Program-made: the position numbers and the translations under genes
From: Paracoccaceae bacterium
Lineage (GTDB): Bacteria; Pseudomonadota; Alphaproteobacteria; Rhodobacterales; Rhodobacteraceae
Reading direction: 5' to 3'
DNA length: 64,000 bases
Assembly (NCBI GenBank): GCA_033344815.1
Contig: JAWPMR010000001.1
Coordinates: 2,838,136-2,902,135 of the forward strand
The notes under the pieces: generated by a model
What the model saw: only the letters and a program-made list of their open reading frames with translations
Database searches by the model: none
What the model was told of the DNA's origin: nothing
Shown: positions 7,802 to 15,994 of the stretch, in pieces
Layout: each line of letters starts with the position of its first letter
Position numbering within the stretch: the stretch's first letter is position 1

Positions 7802-9211
7802 CTATGCGCCGGGGATTGCGTCTGGGTTGGTTTGGGCAACCGGTGTGATACCGGCGGTGCGAATGGGTCCGTCCTTGAGGCCCAGATGCGGTGTCGCGGC
7901 GGGATTGTTCATCATGCGCAGCAGGTAAAAAGTGCCCGCCCCGAAGACGAAGAAATAGACCAGGATGAAGGCGATCAGGGAGGCTGCGACCGCAGGGGCC
8001 GCGACGGGTGCCAGGCTGTCACTGGTGCGCAGAAGGCCATAGACGGTGAAAGGCTGACGACCGACTTCCGTGGTGATCCAGCCTGCAAGGACCGCAACAA
8101 ATCCCATGGGTCCCATCACGATTGCTGCGCGGTGCAATAGGCGATCCTCGAACAGCCGCCCCCGCAATCGCCGCCACAGGCTCCATGCGCCCAACCCGAG
8201 CATTGCGAACCCAAGGCCCACCATGACACGGAAGCTCCAGAACACGATGGCGACGGGGGGTTCCGCATCATCAGGAATGGTGTCCAATCCGTCTAAGGGC
8301 GCATCCCATTGATGCTTCAAGATCAGGCTGGATAGGTGGGGAATTTGGACGGCATAATCCATGCGCTTTTCTTCCGCATTCGGGATACCAAACAGAATGA
8401 GAGGTGCGCCGTGGGGGTGACTGTCGTAATGCCCTTCCATCGCCATGACTTTGGCAGGCTGATGTTCCAGCGTGTTGATGCCATGCATGTCACCAGCAAG
8501 GATTTGTAGCGGCGCGACGACAACAAGCATCCACATCGCCATGGAGAACATGCGCCGCGCGGGCCTGTCTTCGCGGTTGCGCAGCAGATGCAATCCGCCG
8601 ACACCGCCAACAACCAGGGCCGTCGTCAGATAGGCCGCAAGAACCATGTGGGTCAGGCGGTAGGGGAACGACGGATTAAACACGATTTGCCACCAGTCTT
8701 CGGGAACAAACTGTCCAAGTTCGTTGACGCTGTAGCCTGCTGGCGTTTGCATCCATGAGTTCACTGAGAGGATCCAGGTCGCGGACATCAGTGTGCCAAA
8801 GGCAACCATGGCCGTCGCGAACATATGGAGCTTGTCCCCCACACGCGCGCGTCCAAACAGCATGATGCCAAGAAAACCCGCCTCAAGGAAAAAGGCCGAG
8901 AGCACCTCATAGGCCATAAGCGGCCCCAGGATCGGCCCGGTTTTATCCGAGAACACCGACCAGTTCGTGCCAAACTGGTAGGACATGACAATGCCTGACA
9001 CGACACCCATTCCGAACGCCACTGCAAAGATCTTCTTCCAGTAGGTGAACAGCGTCAGATACGTTTCATCCCGCGTTTTCAGCCACAGCCCGTTCAGCAC
9101 CGCAAGGTAGCTGGCAAGGCCGATGGAAAAGGCGGGAAAGATGATGTGGAAGGAAACGGTGAACGCAAATTGTATGCGGGCCAGTGTCTCTGCGGTCATA
9201 TCGTCGAACAT
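7802..9211 (-). CDS. cioA: Cytochrome bd-type quinol oxidase subunit I (CioA/CydA)
   Basis: A 469-residue polytopic heme protein. His22 (in VSFHIIFPAF) corresponds to the conserved high-spin heme ligand, and GRQPFTVYGLLRT is the family signature. The length indicates a short quinol-binding loop, as in cyanide-insensitive oxidases rather than E. coli CydA. It leads a four-gene operon with cioB, a DUF2474 subunit and a DsrE-like protein. An oxidase insensitive to sulfide and NO fits the sulfide oxidation locus next door. No FNR box was found upstream. Confidence 0.95.
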   Translation of the reverse strand: MFDDMTAETLARIQFAFTVSFHIIFPAFSIGLASYLAVLNGLWLKTRDETYLTLFTYWKKIFAVAFGMGVVSGIVMSYQFGTNWSVFSDKTGPILGPLMAYEVLSAFFLEAGFLGIMLFGRARVGDKLHMFATAMVAFGTLMSATWILSVNSWMQTPAGYSVNELGQFVPEDWWQIVFNPSFPYRLTHMVLAAYLTTALVVGGVGGLHLLRNREDRPARRMFSMAMWMLVVVAPLQILAGDMHGINTLEHQPAKVMAMEGHYDSHPHGAPLILFGIPNAEEKRMDYAVQIPHLSSLILKHQWDAPLDGLDTIPDDAEPPVAIVFWSFRVMVGLGFAMLGLGAWSLWRRLRGRLFEDRLLHRAAIVMGPMGFVAVLAGWITTEVGRQPFTVYGLLRTSDSLAPVAAPAVAASLIAFILVYFFVFGAGTFYLLRMMNNPAATPHLGLKDGPIRTAGITPVAQTNPDAIPGA

Positions 9212-9273
9212 GAGTTTTGCCTTTGTGGAAGTGCCGGGTGCCCTCGCAACACGCGAGGAACCCCAGAGTATCT

Positions 9274-9673
9274 TTAGTCTGTGCGCCGATCAAAACAGGC
9301 GGCTGTGAGTGCACTGTCTTCGTTATGGTCAACCAGTGTGATCCCTGTTTTGGACCGCTCAAGAAACGCCTCTTTTGAGACCTCGCCATCATTGAGGCCG
9401 AGGGTCAGGCTTTCTTGCATACGCCCTCCGCCTTTGCGCTGGCCCCGCGCGTCGTTTTCCATGTCAGCGGCGCGCGTTTCATCGAACAGCACATACTCTT
9501 GCGCGTCCGAAAGGTCGCTTGGGTTCCTGATCGAACAGAGTGAAAACATCACTGCGACGCTCGATGATCTTGGTAAACCTTACACTGCCCTTTTGATCCG
9601 GATCCCAGTTCTCGATGAAATGAGATCCGGGCGTGTTTTCAGCAAATGCCGCAAGGACGGTTACTGTGATCAT
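9274..9673 (-). pseudogene. Frameshifted EF-hand calcium-binding protein
   Basis: Two overlapping frames together spell one EF-hand protein. The upstream frame (from 9673) contains WDPDQKGSVRFTKIIERRSD and the downstream frame (ending 9274) contains LNDGEVSKEAF and VDHNEDSALT. These are loop-helix units of the family that reads FDANGDGxVxxxE when intact. The shift lies near 9540. Loop residues are also eroded, so the gene looks long dead. It lies just upstream of cioA without evident functional link. Confidence 0.7.
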
Positions 9674-9700
9674 TTTGGTTCCAGTCCGAGTTCGGGTTGA

Positions 9701-10327
9701 TTAAATTCTGACGGTGCGCAGGTACGGACGAATTGTGTCAAACCCCTGTGGGAACGCATTGGTCGCATCCGTATCTGAGACGGACGGTGGAATGATCACT
9801 TTTTGACCCGGAACCCAGTCAGCAGGCGTCGCAACTTTGTATTTGTCACCCGTTTGAAGGGCGTCGATCACACGTAAGATTTCATCAAAGTTGCGCCCGA
9901 CGCTCATGGGATACGTCATTGTAAGACGAATTTTCTTACTCGGATCAATGATGAAGACCGAACGTACTGCGGCGGTCTCGCTCTCGCTTGGGTGGATCAT
10001 GTCGTATTGCTTGGCGATGGTCAGATCGGCATCGGCAACAATCGGAAATTGCAGATCAGTGTTTTGCGTGTCGTTAACATCATCAATCCATTTGATGTGC
10101 TCGCTCACCGTATCTGTAGAGAGGCCAATGGGCTTCACGCCGCGTTTGGTGAACTGAGCAGATAGCTGAGACGTGCGGCCCATTTCCGTCGTGCAAACAG
10201 GCGTGAAGTCAGCCGGGTGGCTAAAGAAGAACGCCCAATCATCCCCAAGCCAGTCATGAAAACGGATCGGGCCTGTTGTCGTATCTGCTGCAAAATCGGG
10301 GGCAGTGTCGCCAATTCTGAGTGTCAT
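9701..10327 (-). CDS. 1-Cys peroxiredoxin (Prx6 family)
   Basis: A 208-residue thiol peroxidase with the Prx6-type active site HPADFTPVCTTE (peroxidatic Cys44) and the long C-terminal arm of this class (WVPGQKVIIPP). It reduces hydrogen peroxide and alkyl hydroperoxides in the cytoplasm. It is divergent from the Rrf2 gene; the 107-bp gap has an inverted repeat at 10332-10351 right before its ATG. Confidence 0.93.
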   Translation of the reverse strand: MTLRIGDTAPDFAADTTTGPIRFHDWLGDDWAFFFSHPADFTPVCTTEMGRTSQLSAQFTKRGVKPIGLSTDTVSEHIKWIDDVNDTQNTDLQFPIVADADLTIAKQYDMIHPSESETAAVRSVFIIDPSKKIRLTMTYPMSVGRNFDEILRVIDALQTGDKYKVATPADWVPGQKVIIPPSVSDTDATNAFPQGFDTIRPYLRTVRI

Positions 10328-10331
10328 CGCG

Positions 10332-10351
10332 TATTTCCTATATTTGAAATA
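10332..10351. promoter_or_regulatory. Inverted repeat TATTTC-N8-GAAATA
   Basis: A 6-bp perfect inverted repeat with 8-base spacer, five bases from the peroxiredoxin ATG and about 85 bp from the Rrf2 start. It could be an operator for the divergent Rrf2 or another repressor. Nothing more supports it. Confidence 0.35.
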
Positions 10352-10434
10352 GTTCTTTTATACGATCTAACGCATGCTCTTTACAAAAGCAATACTTTGA
10401 ATGTATCTTTTAGGTGCGACAACAGGATGCATCC

Positions 10435-10899
10435 ATGAAACTGACCAGTTACACGAACTACGCCATGCGCTCTTTGCAGCTTGCGGCCCTCAAAGCACCG
10501 GAGCTTGTGCGGATTGATGACGTGGCAAAAATCCACAATCTGTCCCGCCCCCACATCATGAAAATCGTGCATGAACTGGGCAAGGCTGGATACCTGGAGA
10601 CCGTTCGGGGTCGCAGCGGTGGGTTCCGCCTCGCCCGTCCCCCCGCGGAAATAAGTGTTGGGGATGTCGTGCGGATCACCGAAGGCCCGCTTGATGTGGT
10701 CGAGTGTTTCAATCCAGAGAAAAACACCTGCCCGCTGATGGGCATCTGCATCCTGTCCAAAAAGATCCAAGAAGCGACAGCTGCGTTCATGGCCGTGCTT
10801 GATGATTTGACGATTGCCGATATCGCGGCCAATCGCGGTCAGTTGATGGACCGCATCGCCCCGCTTGAAATCCCCCGTATCAAGAAAGCTGCGTCATGA
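10435..10899 (+). CDS. Rrf2 family regulator, NsrR-like
   Basis: A 154-residue Rrf2 protein. It has a winged helix with RPHIMKIVHELGKAGYLETV and three cysteines (C91, C99, C105) in VECFNPEKNTCPLMGIC, the layout of Fe-S cluster-binding NsrR-type sensors. Such proteins sense NO, or in related cases sulfur and redox state. The ATG at 10435 has AGGA upstream and matches the family start. Its stop overlaps the next start by four bases (ATGA), so both regulators are cotranscribed at the head of the sulfur locus. Confidence 0.9.
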   Translation: MKLTSYTNYAMRSLQLAALKAPELVRIDDVAKIHNLSRPHIMKIVHELGKAGYLETVRGRSGGFRLARPPAEISVGDVVRITEGPLDVVECFNPEKNTCPLMGICILSKKIQEATAAFMAVLDDLTIADIAANRGQLMDRIAPLEIPRIKKAAS

Positions 10900-11567
10900 G
10901 CGACACATCAGAATGGGTCGAACGTTTCCCTGGCTTGTCGCGTTTGGATCAGGCGACGAAACATCTGCTTGTGTCACAAAGCGGGGTTGTTACCGTTCCA
11001 AAAGGAGCCACGATCTTTGGTCCGGGAAATTCGCCGGAAAACATGCTGTTTCTTCTGGAGGGTACAGTACGTGTCAGTCAAATGTCCGACACAGGCCACG
11101 AGATTGTCCTTTACCGGATCGAGGCAGGTCAAAGCTGCGTCCTGACCACCGCCTGTTTGTTATCCTATGAGGATTACTCTGCCACGGGAATCTCCGAGAC
11201 AGCTGTGCGTGCCGCCGCTGTACCCCGCGCTGTGTTTGATGATTTGGTGTCTCAGTCGAAACCGTTTCGCGACTTCGTTTTTGCCGCTTTTTCGAAACGT
11301 ATCACAGACTTGTTCCTCATGATCGATGAAGTCGCTTTTCAACGGCTTGATGTTCGGCTCGCGGATAAGCTGATCAAGTTATCAGGTGGCGAAGATAGCG
11401 TTGCAACGACCCACCAGAGGCTGTCTGTCGAGTTAGGTACTGCCCGCGAAGTCGTCTCGCGTCAGCTACAGGAATTCCAGCGACGTGGATGGATTGAGCA
11501 GGCCCGTGGAAGCGTCAGCATCTTGAATCGCGTGCAGCTTCAACAGCTGGCGCAACACAACACGTAA
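10896..11567 (+). CDS. Crp/Fnr family regulator
   Basis: A 223-residue protein with a cyclic-nucleotide-type beta-barrel (about 20-130) and a C-terminal HTH with LGTAREVVSRQLQEFQRRGW. It lacks the N-terminal cysteine cluster of FNR. A single family-conserved Cys sits in AGQSCVLTTACLL. Its recognition helix differs from the FNR type (no ExxSR preceded by LT), so it probably reads another site, perhaps the palindrome at 11581-11601. A decayed relative lies at 27.9-28.4 kb. Confidence 0.9.
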   Translation: MSDTSEWVERFPGLSRLDQATKHLLVSQSGVVTVPKGATIFGPGNSPENMLFLLEGTVRVSQMSDTGHEIVLYRIEAGQSCVLTTACLLSYEDYSATGISETAVRAAAVPRAVFDDLVSQSKPFRDFVFAAFSKRITDLFLMIDEVAFQRLDVRLADKLIKLSGGEDSVATTHQRLSVELGTAREVVSRQLQEFQRRGWIEQARGSVSILNRVQLQQLAQHNT

Positions 11568-11580
11568 AGAAAAATTAATA

Positions 11581-11601
11581 CTTGGTGACATTGTCACCAA
11601 G
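11581..11601. promoter_or_regulatory. 21-bp palindrome before the sulfur genes
   Basis: CTTGGTGACA-T-TGTCACCAAG is a perfect 10-bp inverted repeat with one central base, 14 bp after the Crp/Fnr stop and 54 bp before the DUF2892 start. The arm (TTGGTGACA) has the size of a Crp-family operator. It could equally act as a transcript stem-loop. Confidence 0.55.
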
Positions 11602-11654
11602 AGTCCGGGGCCCAAAGGGCTATTCAGAATGTAGCTTTAGGAGGAGATAAAGAA

Positions 11655-11867
11655 ATGACTGCGAATCTTGGCAATGTAGATCGAATTTTTCGCCTTGTTT
11701 TGGGGCTTGTCCTGCTGGCAGCCCCGTTCATCAGTGGGCTGGCGTTGTTCAATAGCAGTGCTGCCACCATCATCAGCATCATTGCTGGATTGGTCATGGT
11801 GGGCACATCGGCCATGAAGTTCTGCCCGCTTTACCGCATCTTCGGCATTCGGACCTGTAAACTGTGA
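11655..11867 (+). CDS. DUF2892 small membrane protein
   Basis: A 70-residue protein with two hydrophobic segments and the C-terminal FCPLYRIFGIRTC, the pattern of YgaP-type DUF2892 membrane domains found beside rhodaneses and sulfide-handling genes. AGGAGG lies upstream at 11640-11645. It opens the metabolic part of the sulfur locus, and its stop overlaps the next ATG. Confidence 0.88.
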   Translation: MTANLGNVDRIFRLVLGLVLLAAPFISGLALFNSSAATIISIIAGLVMVGTSAMKFCPLYRIFGIRTCKL

Positions 11868-12298
11868 TGGAAACCGCATTTACACCTTTCCAGTCGCTCG
11901 GGGGTGGGGCCTTGATTGGTCTTGCCGCCGTGTTGCTGATGGCCACGTTGGGCCGGATCATGGGTGCGACAGGTATTTTGGCGGGCCTTTTACAGCCGAC
12001 CAATATGTCAGACTGGTCATGGCGCGCAGCCGTCTTGGTCGGCATGATCTCTGGGCCTCTTGCTGTGATGGCGGTCACCGGCCAACTGCCCACAGTGCAG
12101 GTTCCCATCTCGACGCCAATGCTTGCGATCGGTGGCTTTATCGTTGGGATCGGCGTCACATTCGGCGCCGGGTGCACATCAGGCCACGGTGTCTGTGGCA
12201 TGGCACGTGTGTCCCCACGATCTATCGTCGCTACGCTGACCTTCATGTTGACCACCGCGATCACTGTTTACGTGATCCGCCACGTTATCGGAGCCTGA
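11867..12298 (+). CDS. YeeE/YedE family half-transporter (first)
   Basis: A 143-residue membrane protein of the DUF395/YeeE-YedE family. The motif FGAGCTSGHGVCG carries the conserved Cys involved in moving thiosulfate or sulfane sulfur across the membrane in characterised YeeE proteins. Its ATG overlaps the DUF2892 stop (TGATG); an in-frame GTG three bases earlier is possible. It pairs with the next gene to make a full two-part transporter (PmpA/PmpB type). Confidence 0.9.
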   Translation: METAFTPFQSLGGGALIGLAAVLLMATLGRIMGATGILAGLLQPTNMSDWSWRAAVLVGMISGPLAVMAVTGQLPTVQVPISTPMLAIGGFIVGIGVTFGAGCTSGHGVCGMARVSPRSIVATLTFMLTTAITVYVIRHVIGA

Positions 12299-12302
12299 AC
12301 CC

Positions 12303-12734
12303 ATGCGTCTGATCCTTTCCTACGTTGTTGGCCTGATTTTTGGTGTGGGTATTTCGATCTCCGGCATGGCAAACCCAGCCAAAGTTCTGAACTTCTTTGA
12401 TATTGCAGGTACTTGGGATCCAAGCCTTGCGTTTGTCATGGGCGGTGCGTTGGCTGTTACCGCATTGGGCTACCATTTCATCTTGCAACGACCTGCACCG
12501 ATTTTGGCCAATGGTTTCCACCTCCCAACGCGGCGCGACCTCGATCTGCCCTTGATCGGTGGTTCAGCTGTTTTCGGTGTTGGATGGGGTATCGCAGGTT
12601 TTTGCCCTGGCGGCGCTTTGCCAGCGATTGGCACTGGGCGAAGCGAAGTCCTGATCTTTGTCGCAGCCCTTATCGCAGGCATATTTGCGGCGAAGTTCAT
12701 CCAGTCTCATCGCCCTGCGAGACGGACTGCATGA
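12303..12734 (+). CDS. YeeE/YedE family half-transporter (second)
   Basis: A 143-residue partner of the preceding gene, with GIAGFCPGGALPA, the second conserved Cys motif of this family, and four or more membrane helices. It starts four bases after the previous stop. The pair probably imports or recycles sulfur-containing anions for the downstream sulfide and persulfide oxidation enzymes; the exact substrate is not visible. Confidence 0.9.
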   Translation: MRLILSYVVGLIFGVGISISGMANPAKVLNFFDIAGTWDPSLAFVMGGALAVTALGYHFILQRPAPILANGFHLPTRRDLDLPLIGGSAVFGVGWGIAGFCPGGALPAIGTGRSEVLIFVAALIAGIFAAKFIQSHRPARRTA

Positions 12735-13327
12735 TGGCCATCTTACGGCGAAATCCCAGCCGTGTTGCGCTGATGGCGATTGTCGCACTGACGGTTGGCG
12801 TCGGGGGCGCGTACTTTGCAATGCCCATGCATCACAGTGATACTGTCGCGCATAGGCACGGTGCCCATGGCGGTGGCCATGACGAAATCAATATGCCAGG
12901 CCTGCGCGGTGAAAACGCAAGCCCTGCGGAAAGCGAAGAGATCGCTGTGCTGTTTCGCGGTTTTGACACAATCACCCGCGAGGTTACGAATTTGCCGAAT
13001 GGTATTCGGACACTCACCGCATCGACAGACCAAACCGTCATGGATGCATTGGTGAACCACTCGGTCGGTATGATTGATCGTGTAAGCCAGTTGAATGACC
13101 CCAAAATCATCATCCAAAGCCCGACCTTGGATATCTTTTTTCTGCGCGGCGATGGCATCTCCTCAAATGTGGAAATGACAGATGCAGGCCTTTTGGTGGT
13201 GCAGACATCCGATGATCCGGAATTGGTGGCTGCGCTACAAACCCACGCCGCCGAAGTAACCGCGATGGCTGATAAAGGCATGCAAGCTGTCCACGAAATG
13301 ATGATCGCGCGCGCAGAGAGCCAATAG
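12731..13327 (+). CDS. His-rich membrane-anchored protein with an internal duplication
   Basis: A 198-residue protein of no assigned function. It has an N-terminal membrane anchor or signal (residues 13-31) and a His-rich linker (HHSDTVAHRHGAHGGGHD, about 38-55). Two similar units follow, FDTITREVTNLPNGIRTLTA and GDGISSNVEMTDAGLLVVQT, each followed by a segment with ALxxH or ALQTH. Its ATG overlaps the previous stop. Position between the YeeE pair and the persulfide dioxygenase suggests a periplasmic role in metal or sulfur binding; this is inference. Confidence 0.75.
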   Translation: MMAILRRNPSRVALMAIVALTVGVGGAYFAMPMHHSDTVAHRHGAHGGGHDEINMPGLRGENASPAESEEIAVLFRGFDTITREVTNLPNGIRTLTASTDQTVMDALVNHSVGMIDRVSQLNDPKIIIQSPTLDIFFLRGDGISSNVEMTDAGLLVVQTSDDPELVAALQTHAAEVTAMADKGMQAVHEMMIARAESQ

Positions 13328-13364
13328 GCGCAAACTGCCCGTCCTGAACGAACGGAGAATGAAA

Positions 13365-14246
13365 ATGACCTACCCTGTAAATATGTCCGTCAAGCCAGAT
13401 GTTTCCGCCCATTTTGATCAGCAAACCAATACGATTACCTACATCGTCAAAGACCCGAACAGCGACCATTGCGCGATCATCGACAGCGTCATGGACATCG
13501 ATTATGCCGCTGGCCGGATCACGTATGAGGCCGCTGATCGTCTGATCGCCGAGATCAAGGAACGCGGCCTTACGGTCGATTGGATCATCGAGACCCACGT
13601 CCATGCTGACCACCTGAGCGCGGCGCCTTATCTTCAGGACAAGCTGGGCGGCAAAATCGGCGTCGGCGAAAAAATCATGGTGATCCAAGAAACATTCGGC
13701 AAGGTTTTCAACGAAGGCACTGAATTCCAACGTGATGGATCGCAGTTTGACGCGCTGTTCAAAGATGGCGACACCTATATGGTTGGCGGTATGCAGGCGT
13801 TTGCCATGTACACCCCCGGTCACACGCCAGCCTGCATGGTCCATGTGTTTGGCAACGCTGCATTCGCAGGGGATACGCTGTTTATGCCTGATGGCGGCTC
13901 CGCGCGCTGTGATTTCCCCGGTGGCTCTGCGAGTGAGCTTTACGACAGCATCATGAAGGTTCTGTCCCTGCCCGATGAAACCCGTTTGTTCATGTGCCAC
14001 GACTACGGCCCGAACGGGCGCGCAATACAGTGGGAAACGACAGTGGCCGAACAAAAGGCCGACAACATCCACGTCGGTGGCGATAAAACCCGCGATGATT
14101 TCATCAAGTTCCGCACCGAGCGTGACGCACAGTTGGATATGCCCAAGCTGATTATCCCATCGCTTCAGGTCAACATGCGCGCAGGCGAGGTGCCAAAAGA
14201 TGACGACGGCAATCCGATGTTGAAAGTACCCGTTAACGCAATTTGA
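13365..14246 (+). CDS. ETHE1-like persulfide dioxygenase (MBL fold)
   Basis: A 293-residue metallo-beta-lactamase fold hydrolase with HVHADH at residues 78-83, later His ligands in TPGHTPACMVH and CHDYGP, and Asp in GDTLF. This is the persulfide dioxygenase/Blh branch, which oxidises glutathione persulfide to sulfite using mononuclear iron. The ATG at 13365 has GGAG seven bases upstream, better placed than the ATG at 13359. It precedes the SQR fusion, which makes its substrate. A decayed copy lies at 52.7-53.4 kb. Confidence 0.9.
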   Translation: MTYPVNMSVKPDVSAHFDQQTNTITYIVKDPNSDHCAIIDSVMDIDYAAGRITYEAADRLIAEIKERGLTVDWIIETHVHADHLSAAPYLQDKLGGKIGVGEKIMVIQETFGKVFNEGTEFQRDGSQFDALFKDGDTYMVGGMQAFAMYTPGHTPACMVHVFGNAAFAGDTLFMPDGGSARCDFPGGSASELYDSIMKVLSLPDETRLFMCHDYGPNGRAIQWETTVAEQKADNIHVGGDKTRDDFIKFRTERDAQLDMPKLIIPSLQVNMRAGEVPKDDDGNPMLKVPVNAI

Positions 14247-14262
14247 GCGCGGAGAGAGACCC

Positions 14263-15936
14263 ATGGAAATCAAAACACTGACCGCTGGCCTTTCGGTGAG
14301 CGAACAAATCATGCCAAGCGACATGCAAGCGATCAAGGATGCTGGTTTTCGCGCGATCATCTGCAACCGTCCTGACGGTGAAGGGGCCGATCAGCCGACG
14401 TTTGAGGAAATCGCCAAGGCCGCAAAGAAGCTTGGAATTGAAGCGTCTTACCTGCCGATCGTTGCGGGAAAGGTGTCTGACGATGACGCTGCGGTCTTCG
14501 ACAAAGGGCTGACAGAGCTGCCTGGTCCTGTTCTGGCATACTGCCGGACGGGCACCCGATCTGCCACCTTGTGGTCCTTGTCACAGGCCGGCAACCGCAA
14601 CCTTGCCGATATTCTCGCAGCAACCAAAGCCGCGGGGTATGACATGGGCGGCGTTGTGAGACGCATTGTGAACGGTGGCAAGACGCCCACCGACATGGGT
14701 GACGCAAGCTACGAGGTGGTCATTGTTGGCGCAGGTGCTGGTGGTATTGCAGCGGCTGCAAGCCTCAAGGCGCGTAAACCGGGCCTGGAGATCGCGATCA
14801 TCGATCCTGCCGACATCCATTACTATCAGCCGGGCTGGACGATGGTTGGTGGCGGTATTTTTGAACCAAAGCAGACCTCGCGCACCATGGGGTCGTTGAT
14901 TCCGCAGGGTGTGCATTGGATTCAAGCGGCGGTGGCCGCATTTGAACCGGAAAACAACGCCATCATCCTCGATGGCTGTCGCGTTGTTAAATACACGCGG
15001 CTGATCGTCTGCCCCGGTCTCAAGCTGGATTGGAACAAGGTCGAAGGTCTGGTGGACACGCTTGGCCAGAACGGCGTGACGTCCAACTATCGCTATGATC
15101 TGGCCCCATACACATGGGAGTTGGTGCAAGGCATGACAGAAGGCCGCGCGATCTTTACGCAGCCCCCAATGCCAATCAAATGCGCAGGGGCGCCGCAAAA
15201 GGCGATGTATCTGTCAGGTGATGCCTGGCACCGGCGTGGTGTTCTGAAAAACATCGATATCCAGTTCAACAATGCGGGCGGGGTTCTGTTCGGGGTCAAA
15301 GACTATGTTCCGGCTTTGATGGAATATGTCAAAAAATACGATGCATCGCTAAATTTCTTCCACAATCTTGTGGCCGTAGACGGTCCTGCCAAAAAAGCGT
15401 GGTTTGATGTGGCCCGGCCAGATGCACCTGTTGAGCGGGTCGAGATGGAGTTCGACATGATGCATGTCTGTCCGCCCCAAACCGCGCCCGACTTTATCCG
15501 TGTGTCCCCTCTCGCGGATGCCGCAGGCTGGATTGACGTGGATCAGGCGACTTTGCGTCACAAGACCTATGACAATGTCTGGTCGCTTGGCGATGTTATG
15601 AACGCGCCCAACGCAAAAACTGCTGCTGCCGCGCGCATTCAGGCCCCGATCGTTGCCGAAAATATGGTGGCCGACATGCGGGGCGGATCCCCGGTTGCAC
15701 AATACAACGGATACGGATCCTGCCCGTTGACCGTAGAGCGCGGCAAGATCGTTCTGGCTGAATTTGGCTATGGCGGTACAATCCTGCCAAGCTTTCCCAA
15801 GGCGCTTGTGGATGGCACCAAACCAACGCGCGCGGCGTGGTTCCTGAAAGAGAAAATGCTGCCACCTGTTTACTGGAAAGGCATGCTCAAAGGCCGTGAA
15901 TGGATGGCAAAGCCTGAAAAAATCGCCGCTGAGTAG
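14263..15936 (+). CDS. sqr: Rhodanese-like (DUF442) / sulfide:quinone oxidoreductase fusion
   Basis: A 557-residue fusion. Residues 1-115 form a DUF442 (TIGR01244-type) domain with the loop CRTGTRS at 94-100, like a sulfurtransferase active site. From about 150 comes a flavoprotein of the SQR family with the FAD motif VVIVGAGAGG (152-161), redox-type cysteines in CPGLKLDW and IKCAGAPQKAMY, and a C-terminal membrane-binding tail. SQR oxidises sulfide and passes electrons to quinone; the fused domain may hand the sulfane sulfur on. It sits between the dioxygenase and the SulP permease. A second, broken copy is at 51.1-52.6 kb. Confidence 0.92.
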   Translation: MEIKTLTAGLSVSEQIMPSDMQAIKDAGFRAIICNRPDGEGADQPTFEEIAKAAKKLGIEASYLPIVAGKVSDDDAAVFDKGLTELPGPVLAYCRTGTRSATLWSLSQAGNRNLADILAATKAAGYDMGGVVRRIVNGGKTPTDMGDASYEVVIVGAGAGGIAAAASLKARKPGLEIAIIDPADIHYYQPGWTMVGGGIFEPKQTSRTMGSLIPQGVHWIQAAVAAFEPENNAIILDGCRVVKYTRLIVCPGLKLDWNKVEGLVDTLGQNGVTSNYRYDLAPYTWELVQGMTEGRAIFTQPPMPIKCAGAPQKAMYLSGDAWHRRGVLKNIDIQFNNAGGVLFGVKDYVPALMEYVKKYDASLNFFHNLVAVDGPAKKAWFDVARPDAPVERVEMEFDMMHVCPPQTAPDFIRVSPLADAAGWIDVDQATLRHKTYDNVWSLGDVMNAPNAKTAAAARIQAPIVAENMVADMRGGSPVAQYNGYGSCPLTVERGKIVLAEFGYGGTILPSFPKALVDGTKPTRAAWFLKEKMLPPVYWKGMLKGREWMAKPEKIAAE

Positions 15937-15942
15937 GCTCAT

Positions 15943-15974
15943 GACTGTCCCTGTTGCGAACAACAGGGACAGTC
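15943..15974 (+). terminator. Strong stem-loop between SQR and SulP genes
   Basis: Perfect 14-bp arms (GACTGTCCCTGTTG and its complement) with a CGAA tetraloop, starting seven bases after the SQR stop and followed by AATTTA. It may be a terminator, an attenuator that lowers SulP expression, or a 3' stability element. Confidence 0.65.
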
Positions 15975-15994
15975 AATTTATCTGGACAAGTCCC

